Assembly: GCA_016178435.1 (NCBI GenBank)
Contig: JACOTK010000119.1
Span: forward strand, 1-7,549
Reading direction: 5' to 3'
From: Actinomycetota bacterium
GTDB lineage: Bacteria; Actinomycetota; Acidimicrobiia; Acidimicrobiales; CADCSY01
DNA: 7,549 nucleotides
Shown here one piece after another: positions 1 through 5,882 of this stretch. Positions within the stretch are counted from its first letter, which is position 1; each line of letters starts with the position of its first letter. Below the pieces are notes generated by a model. The model did not search any database and was not told the origin of the DNA. It saw only the letters and a program-made list of their open reading frames with translations. A program made the translations under genes and the position numbers.

Positions 1-153
1 GGCTTTGATCGCCGTGCCGGTCACCTCACGTTCGAGCTCGAGTGCCTGGGCATCAATGGACGTGGTCCTGAACGCCGCCATGGCAGGAATCCAGAAGACG
101 GCGATGAGCACAACCGTCGTTCCCACCGCCCCCAGAAGCAGTCTTCGGCGCAT
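1..153 (-). CDS. N-terminal fragment of a membrane protein, possibly a sensor histidine kinase
   Basis: An open frame of 51 codons runs from an ATG at 153 to the window edge without a stop. It begins MRRRLLLGAVGTTVVLIAVF, a basic N-terminus followed by one hydrophobic segment (about residues 5-29), and then a charged stretch rich in Glu and Arg (RTTSIDAQALELEREV). Actinobacterial two-component sensor kinases commonly start this way, with an MRRRLL-type opening, one membrane helix and then an extracytoplasmic helix; that is only a resemblance, and no catalytic domain is in the window. It is not pyrH, the usual gene after tsf. An in-frame TAG sits directly before the ATG, so the start cannot lie further upstream. 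No Shine-Dalgarno-like sequence precedes it, because the bases upstream are the end of an inverted-repeat element. Other single-pass membrane proteins remain possible. Confidence 0.5.
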   Translation of the reverse strand, partial: MRRRLLLGAVGTTVVLIAVFWIPAMAAFRTTSIDAQALELEREVTGTAIKA

Positions 154-157
154 CTAG

Positions 158-175
158 TGGTCTGTCGCCGAAATG
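158..175 (+). repeat. Left terminal inverted repeat of the MITE-like element
   Basis: This 18-bp arm matches the reverse complement of 300-317 base for base. Including the symmetric CTAG, the match runs 22 bp. Pairing breaks down beyond position 175. Confidence 0.85.
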
Positions 176-299
176 GCGGCGTGGGATCGGCGAGTCATCG
201 GAGTCACTGGCAAGGATCGACGACGAAGGCGCAGCCGTAGCTGCGGTGAGGAGGAGGACGCCGACCAGCGGCGTCGAGGGCCGGCGAGACCCGGCGTAT

Positions 300-317
300 C
301 ATTTCGGCGACAGACCA
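300..317 (-). repeat. Right terminal inverted repeat of the MITE-like element
   Basis: This is the exact reverse complement of the arm at 158-175. It ends one base before the tsf stop codon (318-320). The 124-bp distance between arms makes it a poor candidate for a simple transcription terminator. Confidence 0.85.
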
Positions 318-1121
318 CTAGCCCCCGATTTCCACTTGCGCAAAGCGGACGATCGTCGCTGCGCCTATTGCCTTGGCAACGCTCTGCTTGTCATCCTTGA
401 CGAACGGCTGGTCGAGGAGCGCACCGCCGGGAACCCGCTTGAAATAACCGCCGAGCTTGCCCTCCACGATCTTCGCGATGGCCCCCTCCGGCTTTCCCTC
501 GTTGCGGGTCTGCATCGCGAACACCTCGCGCTGTTCGGCGATCTCGGCCTCGGGAATCTCGTCACGGGTCATCGTGCCCGGACGACTGAAGGCGATGTGA
601 ACCGCCAGATCGTGTGCGAGCTCCTGGGTGCCGGCGGCAACCTCGACGAGCACGCCGTTCACGCCACGCTCATTCTGGATGTGGAGGTAGCTGTCGAGCA
701 GGTGACCGTCGGCGGCCTCGAAGTGGACGACGTCGCCGACGGTGATGTTCTCCTTCAGGGACACCCTGAACTCATCGACCTGGGCGTTGAACCGCTCGGC
801 CGCTGCTGGGCCCTCGGCGGCAACGGCATCCGCGATGACCTGGACCAGGTTCACGAAGTCCGCGCTCTTGGCGACGAAGTCGGTCTCGCAGCGGAGCGAG
901 ACCATCGACCTGGCGCCGCCGCTTGCCCCAAGCGCAACCGCACCTTGTGAACTGTCACGATCGGACCGCTCGACGGACTTGGCCAGGCCCTTTTCCATGA
1001 GCCACTTCGCAGCGGCGTCGAAATCGCCGTCGGTGGCGATGAGTGCCTTCTTCGCATCCATCATGCCCGCCCCACTCGATTGACGAAGACGCTGAATGTC
1101 CTTGGCGCTGAAATCAGCCAT
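318..1121 (-). CDS. tsf: Translation elongation factor Ts (EF-Ts)
   Basis: EF-Ts is the cytosolic nucleotide-exchange factor that releases GDP from EF-Tu so that it can reload with GTP. The 267-aa product starts MADFSAKDIQRLRQ and has the N-terminal UBA-like module with the signature SSGAGMMDAKKAL (residues 15-27). The EF-Tu-contacting TDFVAK motif follows at residues 80-85, the position it occupies in classical EF-Ts. The core continues through KENI (123-126) to a C-terminal part containing VEGKLGGYFK, typical of the family. The length is normal for actinobacteria. An in-frame upstream Met would add 19 residues, but the ATG at 1121 is preferred because GAGGAG lies just upstream, inside the last codons of rpsB, only 4 nt after that gene stops. 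tsf is therefore co-transcribed and probably coupled with rpsB. The TAG stop lies in the CTAG at the edge of the inverted-repeat element, and the coding sequence is not truncated. Confidence 0.97.
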   Translation of the reverse strand: MADFSAKDIQRLRQSSGAGMMDAKKALIATDGDFDAAAKWLMEKGLAKSVERSDRDSSQGAVALGASGGARSMVSLRCETDFVAKSADFVNLVQVIADAVAAEGPAAAERFNAQVDEFRVSLKENITVGDVVHFEAADGHLLDSYLHIQNERGVNGVLVEVAAGTQELAHDLAVHIAFSRPGTMTRDEIPEAEIAEQREVFAMQTRNEGKPEGAIAKIVEGKLGGYFKRVPGGALLDQPFVKDDKQSVAKAIGAATIVRFAQVEIGG

Positions 1122-1125
1122 GGGT

Positions 1126-2046
1126 CTACTCCTCGGTGCCGATGACGACAGGGGTTGACTCTGCCGCGGGCTCAACATCGGAAGGGCCGGCCGTGGTCAC
1201 GGTGGCGGTCGACGCCTCGGCCACGGCGGCAGCAACGCGGGCTTCCCTGGCAGCAGCCTGACCGGCGGCCTCGTCGCGGGCGGCAGCCTGTTGACGCATC
1301 CGCTCCGCCTCCTCCTCGGGGGTCGGTGCCGGCGCCGGACGGGCGATGCCACGACGTTCGGCGATGAATCGACCCTCCTGGACGGCATCGAAGATGATGC
1401 GGCACATCAGCCGGCTGGACCGGATGGCATCGTCGTTACCCGGTATGACGAAATCGATCAGATCGGGATCGCAGTTGGTGTCGACCACCGCAACGACGGG
1501 GATCTTGAGCTTGTTCGCCTCGGTGACCGCGATGTGCTCCTTGTTGGTGTCGAGGATGAACACCGCCTGAGGCGCTTTGGTCATGTCTCGGATCCCACCC
1601 AGGTTGCGCTCCAACTTGTCGAGCTCACGGGTCTTCATGAGCGCTTCCTTCTTGGGCATGGCCTCGAAGTCACCCAGCGCACGCATGCGCTGATAGTCCT
1701 GCATCTTCTTGACACGGCCACTGATGGTGGTGAAGTTGGTGAGCAGGCCGCCGAGCCAGCGCTCGTTGATGTAGGGCATCCCACATCCGGCAGCAGCGGT
1801 GGCGATCGGGTCCTGGGCCTGCTTCTTGGTGCCGATGAACATGATCGTGCCGCCATCGGCAACCAGATCACGGACGAAGACGTAGGCAGTCTCGATACGG
1901 GCCAACGTCTGTTGAAGATCGATGATGTAGATGTCGTTGCGTTCACCGTGGATGAATCGCTTCATCTTGGGATTCCAACGACGGGTCTGGTGGCCGAAGT
2001 GCACTCCGGCGTCCAGGAGTTGTTTCATCGTCACCACAGGTGCCAT
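1126..2046 (-). CDS. rpsB: 30S ribosomal protein S2
   Basis: S2 is a late-assembling protein of the small ribosomal subunit. The 306-aa product carries the family hallmarks in order: HFGHQTRRWNPKM (residues 16-28), IIDLQQTL (41-48), INERWLGGLLTNF (93-105) and PVVAVVDTNCDPDLIDFVIP (183-202), followed by the conserved DDAIRS. From about residue 236 there is an Ala/Glu/Arg-rich, low-complexity tail of about 70 residues (PAPAPTPEEEAERM onward). Such tails are common on actinobacterial S2 and are probably disordered. The start at 2046 gives the standard S2 N-terminus and has GAGAGGAG about 9 nt upstream. An in-frame Met 59 codons earlier would translate the promoter and leader and is rejected. tsf follows after a 4-nt gap. 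Confidence 0.97.
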   Translation of the reverse strand: MAPVVTMKQLLDAGVHFGHQTRRWNPKMKRFIHGERNDIYIIDLQQTLARIETAYVFVRDLVADGGTIMFIGTKKQAQDPIATAAAGCGMPYINERWLGGLLTNFTTISGRVKKMQDYQRMRALGDFEAMPKKEALMKTRELDKLERNLGGIRDMTKAPQAVFILDTNKEHIAVTEANKLKIPVVAVVDTNCDPDLIDFVIPGNDDAIRSSRLMCRIIFDAVQEGRFIAERRGIARPAPAPTPEEEAERMRQQAAARDEAAGQAAAREARVAAAVAEASTATVTTAGPSDVEPAAESTPVVIGTEE

Positions 2047-2160
2047 GGCGGTTGCTCCTCTCCCGACGGTTTCTCGTGAACCGGCACCTGCGCCCAAGGG
2101 CGACCGCGGGTTGATGCCGGCAACTTGCCTAAACGTGTGCCCCGATCGGTCGATCGAGCC
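2047..2160 (-). promoter_or_regulatory. 5' leader of rpsB, possibly structured
   Basis: About 115 nt would separate a start site at the candidate promoter from the rpsB ATG. On the minus strand I see small hairpins: CGATC-GACC-GATCG, GGCA-AGT-TGCC and CGGTT-CACGAGA-AACCG, the last shortly before the GAGAGGAG ribosome binding site. S2 represses its own operon through the rpsB leader in some proteobacteria. Whether this leader works in a similar way is speculation. No known riboswitch class is recognisable. Confidence 0.3.
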
Positions 2161-2167
2161 AACGGCG

Positions 2168-2195
2168 AGTATAGCCACGGATCCGGATATGTCGG
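2168..2195 (-). promoter_or_regulatory. Candidate sigma-A-type promoter for rpsB-tsf
   Basis: On the minus strand a -10 box TATACT (2173-2168) is preceded by CCGACA (2195-2190) with a 16-bp spacer. That is 5 of 6 matches to TATAAT and 4 of 6 to TTGACA. Transcription would start near 2161. The position in the 224-bp gap upstream of a highly expressed ribosomal operon supports the call, but it is sequence-only evidence. Confidence 0.5.
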
Positions 2196-2210
2196 GCCCG
2201 GGGATCGAGG

Positions 2211-2257
2211 GGGCGTCCTGCATCGAACGACTCGGGTGCGATCCGGGATGGACGCCC
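2211..2257 (-). terminator. Inverted repeat downstream of the M23/hydrolase gene, weak terminator candidate
   Basis: GGGCGTCC at 2211-2218 pairs exactly with GGACGCCC at 2250-2257, an 8-bp stem with a 31-nt loop that itself contains a short pairing (ATCG at 2222-2225 with CGAT at 2239-2242). It lies 14 nt past the stop codon of the gene ending at 2271 and just upstream of the rpsB promoter candidate. No T-tract follows, so a simple intrinsic terminator is not well supported. Confidence 0.25.
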
Positions 2258-2270
2258 TGCCGGAGATGGG

Positions 2271-4079
2271 TCAGCGACGCCGGGCCTTCAACACGACGCC
2301 GAGTGCATCCGAGAGATCGGGGGGCTGCACGGGGGGCATGCCCAGCTGATGGTCGGCGTAGATCGCCGCCGCACCGGCGAGCACCCCGAAGCTGTCGGTC
2401 CCCCAGGAGACCGCTTCGCCGAGCAGGATGCCGGCGGACACCCGGCGACAGGTGGGCCCCATCCCCGCCAATGCCAACGCCACCTCGCGATGTGCCTCCG
2501 GCGAGCTCAGCATCTCGGTGTGGGCGCGGGGCCCACGAATTGGAACCAGAACGTTCGTTGCGCCCTCGAGTGAGCTGTTCAGGGAGGCGACGGCGAGATC
2601 GCCCTCGGCCGCGATCGACGTCACCCGGGTGCCGGCCGGCAACGGCTGATCGTCGAGCTCACGCATGAGCGCCGAGCCCTCGGCAAGTTGCCCAAGCGAG
2701 GTCGCGTCCAACTCGGGAACTCCCGGCAACACGTCCACGGCATCCCGGACGATGTCGCCACTCACCGTCGTGCCCAGCAGAGCGTTCGCCGTTGCCGCGT
2801 CGCTGCCGTGGTTCGGCGTGCCCAGCATGACGAGGTTGGTCACCTCGGGAAGCCTCGCATCGAAACGATCGCCGTCGTTTCCCATGGCCAGTCGGGCGAC
2901 GAGTCCACCCTGGGAGTGGGCCACGATGTCCACCGCCACCCCGGGGTTGGCCACTCGGACCTCCATGAGCAGATCCCGAAGTTGGCGGGCCTGATCACGG
3001 AGGTCGCCATGGGTGTCCGAGGGGCTGTAGTCGTTCACCGTCGTGCCCGAGGCCGCCCCGACATCGCCGGTGCGGCCGCCACGGTACGAGAACTCGATGA
3101 TGTCGGCGTCGGCATATCCCAAGGCGGTCGGCCGAAGCCCCAGGAGCCTGCCCTCCCCGCCGTTCGAGTCGAGACCGTTGACCATCACCATGATCCGACG
3201 CGTCCGAGCCGGCGGGGGAACCGACCGGTCCGACGGCGTGCAGTTCCGCTGACCTTCCTGAAACCGCCATGCCCGCCTCGCCTGCTCGACGAGGTACAGC
3301 GCCATTCCCGCCGGGGAGAACTGCGTGAGGTAGAGGTACGCGATCTGCAGTTGGATGCCCACCTGCATGAGCTGCCCGTAGGCATAGTCCCACCCGATCG
3401 CAGCGACCCACTCGGTCAAGGTCCACGCACCCCGTGCCGCGTCCGTCGTCGCTCTCTGCAGCCAGGTCATCGTTCGATCGGTCACCCCCGCCGCCGCCGA
3501 GAGTCCGCCGAGCAGCGCTCCTCCCAGTTGCCCGAGAAGGCCCCGTCGTTCCCTCGCCTCGCTCTGGGGCCCCCGCTGCTCGATCGGAATGAGTGCGACC
3601 TCGGGCATCACGTCTCGGGTCAGCAGAGCCGAGGGGTCGATGTACTCATCGCCGGCACGGGCTCCGAAGTGAAATTGCCCGCCGGCCGTTCCGACAAGGT
3701 CGCCCTGGCCGACTCGATCGCCACGGCGTCTGGTGACCGACGTCAGGAACGAGTAGCTGGTCCGAATGCCGTCGGCGTGCAGGATCACGACGTGCCAGGC
3801 GGGACCGATCCTTGCGGAGAAGGTCACCTCGCCCCCGCCCGCGGCGTAAACCTCCTCACCGGGTGTCGTCGCGTAGTCGATGCCCCGGTTCCCTGGTCCG
3901 TAGGGCCCCATGGGGGGTCGAAATGCGTCGATGACCTCGGCATCCACCGGGGCTCGGTACGGTACCGGGGTCTCCGCCTGACCGGGTACAGGCAACAGGG
4001 CTGCGATGAGACCGGTGAGCAGCAGCGACGTGAGGAGGAGCTGAAGCAGGCACGCCGCTCCGGACTTGCATGAACGCAT
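2271..4079 (-). CDS. Exported degenerate M23/LytM domain fused to an alpha/beta-hydrolase (lipase-like)
   Basis: The 602-aa protein has a hydrophobic signal sequence (about residues 9-33) with likely cleavage after PGQA (A35), so it should act outside the membrane. Residues 45-152 form an M23/LytM fold: RGIDYATTPGEEVYAAGGGEV, then VTRRRGDRVGQGDLVGTAG, then FHFGAR. Its active site is broken. The usual GHRGxD reads GNRGID (N64, with D68 kept), the usual YxHL reads YSFL (109-112), and the usual HLHF reads QFHF (Q135, H137). After a helical, partly hydrophobic linker (about 180-275), residues 294-540 form a lipase-like hydrolase: VNGLDSNGGEG (300-310), nucleophile elbow AHSQGG (S389) and MLGTPNHGSD (418-426). 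Asp494 and His520 are plausible triad partners. The M23 part probably binds peptidoglycan or a partner without cutting, while the hydrolase looks active. The substrate is unknown. The gene occupies the slot where actinobacteria usually carry an M23 protein between the whiG-type gene and rpsB. The ATG has GGGAAG just upstream. Confidence 0.85.
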   Translation of the reverse strand: MRSCKSGAACLLQLLLTSLLLTGLIAALLPVPGQAETPVPYRAPVDAEVIDAFRPPMGPYGPGNRGIDYATTPGEEVYAAGGGEVTFSARIGPAWHVVILHADGIRTSYSFLTSVTRRRGDRVGQGDLVGTAGGQFHFGARAGDEYIDPSALLTRDVMPEVALIPIEQRGPQSEARERRGLLGQLGGALLGGLSAAAGVTDRTMTWLQRATTDAARGAWTLTEWVAAIGWDYAYGQLMQVGIQLQIAYLYLTQFSPAGMALYLVEQARRAWRFQEGQRNCTPSDRSVPPPARTRRIMVMVNGLDSNGGEGRLLGLRPTALGYADADIIEFSYRGGRTGDVGAASGTTVNDYSPSDTHGDLRDQARQLRDLLMEVRVANPGVAVDIVAHSQGGLVARLAMGNDGDRFDARLPEVTNLVMLGTPNHGSDAATANALLGTTVSGDIVRDAVDVLPGVPELDATSLGQLAEGSALMRELDDQPLPAGTRVTSIAAEGDLAVASLNSSLEGATNVLVPIRGPRAHTEMLSSPEAHREVALALAGMGPTCRRVSAGILLGEAVSWGTDSFGVLAGAAAIYADHQLGMPPVQPPDLSDALGVVLKARRR

Positions 4080-4174
4080 GACACTTCCCGCGAACGAGGC
4101 GTCGAACAGGGAGAAGTGGGTCGGGAATTACGAAATATCGTGAAATGTCACGTTATCATGTGGCATGACGAGCT
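4080..4174 (-). promoter_or_regulatory. AT-rich spacer with a palindrome and a promoter candidate for the M23/hydrolase gene
   Basis: This 95-bp gap is clearly richer in A and T (about 4126-4160) than anything else in the window. It holds a 14-bp inverted repeat CGTGA-AATG-TCACG (4139-4152). On the minus strand, TTGA (4178-4175), 14 bp and CATGATAA (4160-4153) loosely match the WhiG/FliA promoter consensus TAAA-N15-GCCGATAA (2/4 and 5/8). If real, the palindrome would lie just downstream of the -10, where a repressor could act. The -35 half overlaps the sigma gene stop codon. The palindrome is seen; the promoter and operator roles are inference. Confidence 0.35.
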
Positions 4175-4951
4175 TCAAGCAAGCTCACGGGCCAGCAACT
4201 TGCCCCGAAGGTGCAGCACGGCCTTCGTGTGGATCTGACAGATCCGACTCTCCGTCACCCCCAGCACCTGACCGATCTCGGCAAGCGTGAGCCCCTCGTA
4301 GTAGTAGAGCGTCAGAACGACCTTCTCGCGCTCGGGAAGGTGCGCGATGGCGTCCGCCAACGCTTGGCGCGTCTCCTCGATCTCGAAGACGGCCATCGGC
4401 CCGTGTCCGTTGTCGGGCAGGGAGTCCCCGAGCGTCACGGGCTCATTGCGCTCGACGCCCACGTAGACGATCTCGTCAAGGGCCACGAGGCCGACGAAGA
4501 AGATCTGATTCAACAAGGCGGCGAACTGGTCCTCGTTCAGACCCAGGGCCTCGGCCAGCTCGGCATCGGTGGGGCCGCGATGCAGATCGGCCTCAAGTTT
4601 GGCGTAGGCCCGTTCGACGGATCGGGCCTTCGCCCGCACCGAGCGGGGAACCCAGTCGGTCGAGCGCAGCTCATCGAGAATCGCGCCCTTGATGCGGGCG
4701 ATCGCGTAGGTCTCGAACTTGTAGCCGCGTCCGAGATCGAACTTCGTGATGGCGTCGATCAAACCGAACACGCCGTAGCTGAAGAGGTCCGCCTGCTCGA
4801 TGTTCTGCGGCAGCCCGACCGCTACCCGCCCCGCCACGTACTTCACCAGCGGGGAGTAGTGCAGGATCAGCTGATCCCGCAGCTCACCCGAGCCGGTCGC
4901 CTTGTAGTCGACCCACAGACGTTCGACCTCGGTGACGTCGTCAGATTCCAT
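4175..4951 (-). CDS. whiG: RNA polymerase sigma factor of the WhiG/FliA (sigma-28) family
   Basis: This 258-aa sigma factor would direct core RNA polymerase to promoters of the TAAA-N15-GCCGATAA type. Region 2 covers about residues 27-106, with the core-binding and -10 segment DLFSYGVFGLIDAITKFD and YKFETYAIARIKGAILDELR. The phrase DWVPRSVR (99-106) is characteristic of the WhiG/FliA family. Region 3 follows (about 107-160), and region 4 ends in the -35-binding helix-turn-helix LTLAEIGQVLGVTESRICQI (221-240). The neighbourhood matches that of Streptomyces whiG, but the same family serves flagellar genes in motile bacteria, so the regulon cannot be read from here. I chose the ATG at 4951, which overlaps the end of the recombinase gene by 11 nt and has GAAGGTGA upstream, although the spacing is long. 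A GTG at 4972 would add 7 residues but lacks a ribosome binding site. No anti-sigma gene is adjacent. Confidence 0.92.
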   Translation of the reverse strand: MESDDVTEVERLWVDYKATGSGELRDQLILHYSPLVKYVAGRVAVGLPQNIEQADLFSYGVFGLIDAITKFDLGRGYKFETYAIARIKGAILDELRSTDWVPRSVRAKARSVERAYAKLEADLHRGPTDAELAEALGLNEDQFAALLNQIFFVGLVALDEIVYVGVERNEPVTLGDSLPDNGHGPMAVFEIEETRQALADAIAHLPEREKVVLTLYYYEGLTLAEIGQVLGVTESRICQIHTKAVLHLRGKLLARELA

Positions 4952-5873
4952 CGTCGTCGCCGTCACCTTCACGCAGGACGCCGGCCCGCGGATGGGAGGC
5001 CTCGTAGACCGAGCGCATCCTCTCCCTGCTCACGTGGGTGTAGCGCTGTGTCGTCGCCAGATCCCGATGTCCCAACAATTCCTGCACAACTCTCAAGTCG
5101 GCTCCTCCGTCCAACAAATGAGTCGCGAAGGTGTGCCGCAGTGCATGGGGGTGCGTCGGAGCAGTCGAGCGCCGGTCGATCACCCGCCGGACGTCGCGGG
5201 GGTCGAGTCGCCTGCCCCGCCGATTCAGGAACACGGCGTCGTGAGGGGACAGCTCCGTCACCATCGCCGACCGACCGCGCTCCAACCATGCCGTCACCGC
5301 CTTGACCGCCGGCGCGCTCATGGGGATCTGCCGTTGCCTGGAGCCCTTGCCCCAGACCGTGACCACTCCCTGAACGAGGTCGAGGTCACCGGGCCTGATA
5401 CCACAGAGCTCAGCGACTCGCACCCCGCTGCCGTAGAGCAACTCCAGGATGGCATCGTCGCGGTGGCGAATCGCGTCGTCGTCGTGATCGATCGCTGCAG
5501 GAGGCTCGTCGAGGAGCGCATGCAGCTCATCGGACTTCAGGACCTTGGGCAATCGCCCACCATTCGAGGACACGGACAGATTCGCCGTGGGATCGATCGT
5601 GATCCGTCCCACCCGACCCAGCCAGGCGAAGTAGCAACGAAGGGACGAAGCCTTGCGTGCGATGCTCGCCCGTGCGTAGCCCCGTGTCGACAGATACGCG
5701 AGATAGCGCCGGAGCACCAGTCGATCGACGTGCTCGGGTGCATCGACCGAGGAGCGCTCCACCCAGGTGACAAACCCGATCAGGTCACGGCGATACGCCT
5801 TGACCGTGGCGGCCGAGGCCGCTGTCAGGGAGCGGGTGAATCCCTCAAGGTCCCATGACTCGCGAATGGACAC
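4941..5873 (-). CDS. xerC: XerC/XerD-type tyrosine recombinase
   Basis: The 310-aa protein has an N-terminal SAM-like core-binding domain (about residues 8-90, with LTAASAATVKAYRRDLIGF) and a C-terminal catalytic domain. All catalytic residues are present: R152 (GSGVRVAEL), K176 (GKGSRQR), H243 and R246 (HALRHTFATH), H269 (LLGHRDL) and the nucleophile Y278 (RYTHV). It should therefore be active in site-specific recombination, most likely resolving chromosome dimers at dif. The locus is that of the actinobacterial xerC next to dprA and whiG rather than an integrase: length and context are normal, with no att-like repeats or phage genes nearby. Which member of the Xer pair it is cannot be shown from sequence alone. 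The GTG at 5873 is the start because an in-frame TAG lies 12 bases upstream; the ribosome binding site is weak, which suggests coupling to dprA, whose stop is 9 nt away. Confidence 0.9.
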   Translation of the reverse strand: MSIRESWDLEGFTRSLTAASAATVKAYRRDLIGFVTWVERSSVDAPEHVDRLVLRRYLAYLSTRGYARASIARKASSLRCYFAWLGRVGRITIDPTANLSVSSNGGRLPKVLKSDELHALLDEPPAAIDHDDDAIRHRDDAILELLYGSGVRVAELCGIRPGDLDLVQGVVTVWGKGSRQRQIPMSAPAVKAVTAWLERGRSAMVTELSPHDAVFLNRRGRRLDPRDVRRVIDRRSTAPTHPHALRHTFATHLLDGGADLRVVQELLGHRDLATTQRYTHVSRERMRSVYEASHPRAGVLREGDGDDDGI

Positions 5874-5882
5874 CCCGCAACG

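Larger units (their letters stand above)
154..321. mobile_element. MITE-like element with 18-bp perfect terminal inverted repeats and CTAG target duplication
   Basis: Positions 158-175 read TGGTCTGTCGCCGAAATG, and 300-317 are its exact reverse complement. Both ends are bordered by CTAG (154-157 and 318-321). The core between the duplications is 160 bp if the duplication is CTAG, or 162 bp if it is only TA. CTAG would fit the YTAR duplications known for the IS5 subgroup, and TA would fit IS630/Tc1-type insertion; the sequence cannot separate these. The interior has no plausible transposase, so the element would be non-autonomous. It contains a short perfect stem at 230-245 (CGCAGC, loop CGTA, GCTGCG). 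The right-hand CTAG supplies the tsf stop codon, and the left-hand one abuts the ATG of the next gene. Family assignment is inference; the repeats themselves are directly visible. Confidence 0.75.

Noticed and set aside
154..321. The inverted repeat as a rho-independent terminator of tsf
   Set aside because: The arms are separated by 124 bp, no T-run follows, and the flanking CTAG duplication points to insertion instead.
246..950. 234-codon plus-strand open frame starting inside the MITE-like element and running opposite tsf
   Set aside because: It was considered as element cargo, but almost all of it is the complement of tsf and it resembles no transposase.
1291..2079. 262-codon plus-strand open frame opposite rpsB
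   Set aside because: It is an antisense shadow of an unmistakable ribosomal protein gene.
2047..2223. 59-residue N-terminal extension of S2
   Set aside because: It would translate the promoter and leader, has no counterpart in S2, and a good ribosome binding site precedes the ATG at 2046.
2688..4073. 461-codon plus-strand open frame opposite the M23/hydrolase gene
   Set aside because: The product is rich in Arg, His, Pro and Gly with no recognisable domain, and it mirrors a real gene with clear motifs. It is a high-GC antisense shadow.
4211..5305. 364-codon plus-strand open frame across the sigma and recombinase genes
   Set aside because: It crosses the junction of two well-supported minus-strand genes and has no domain signal.
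4932..5858. 308-codon plus-strand open frame opposite the recombinase gene
   Set aside because: It is a shadow of a gene with a complete catalytic residue set; its composition is not protein-like.
4941..5873. The tyrosine recombinase as an integrase of a genomic island
   Set aside because: It sits in the conserved dprA/whiG context, has normal Xer length, and no tRNA, att repeats or cargo genes are nearby.
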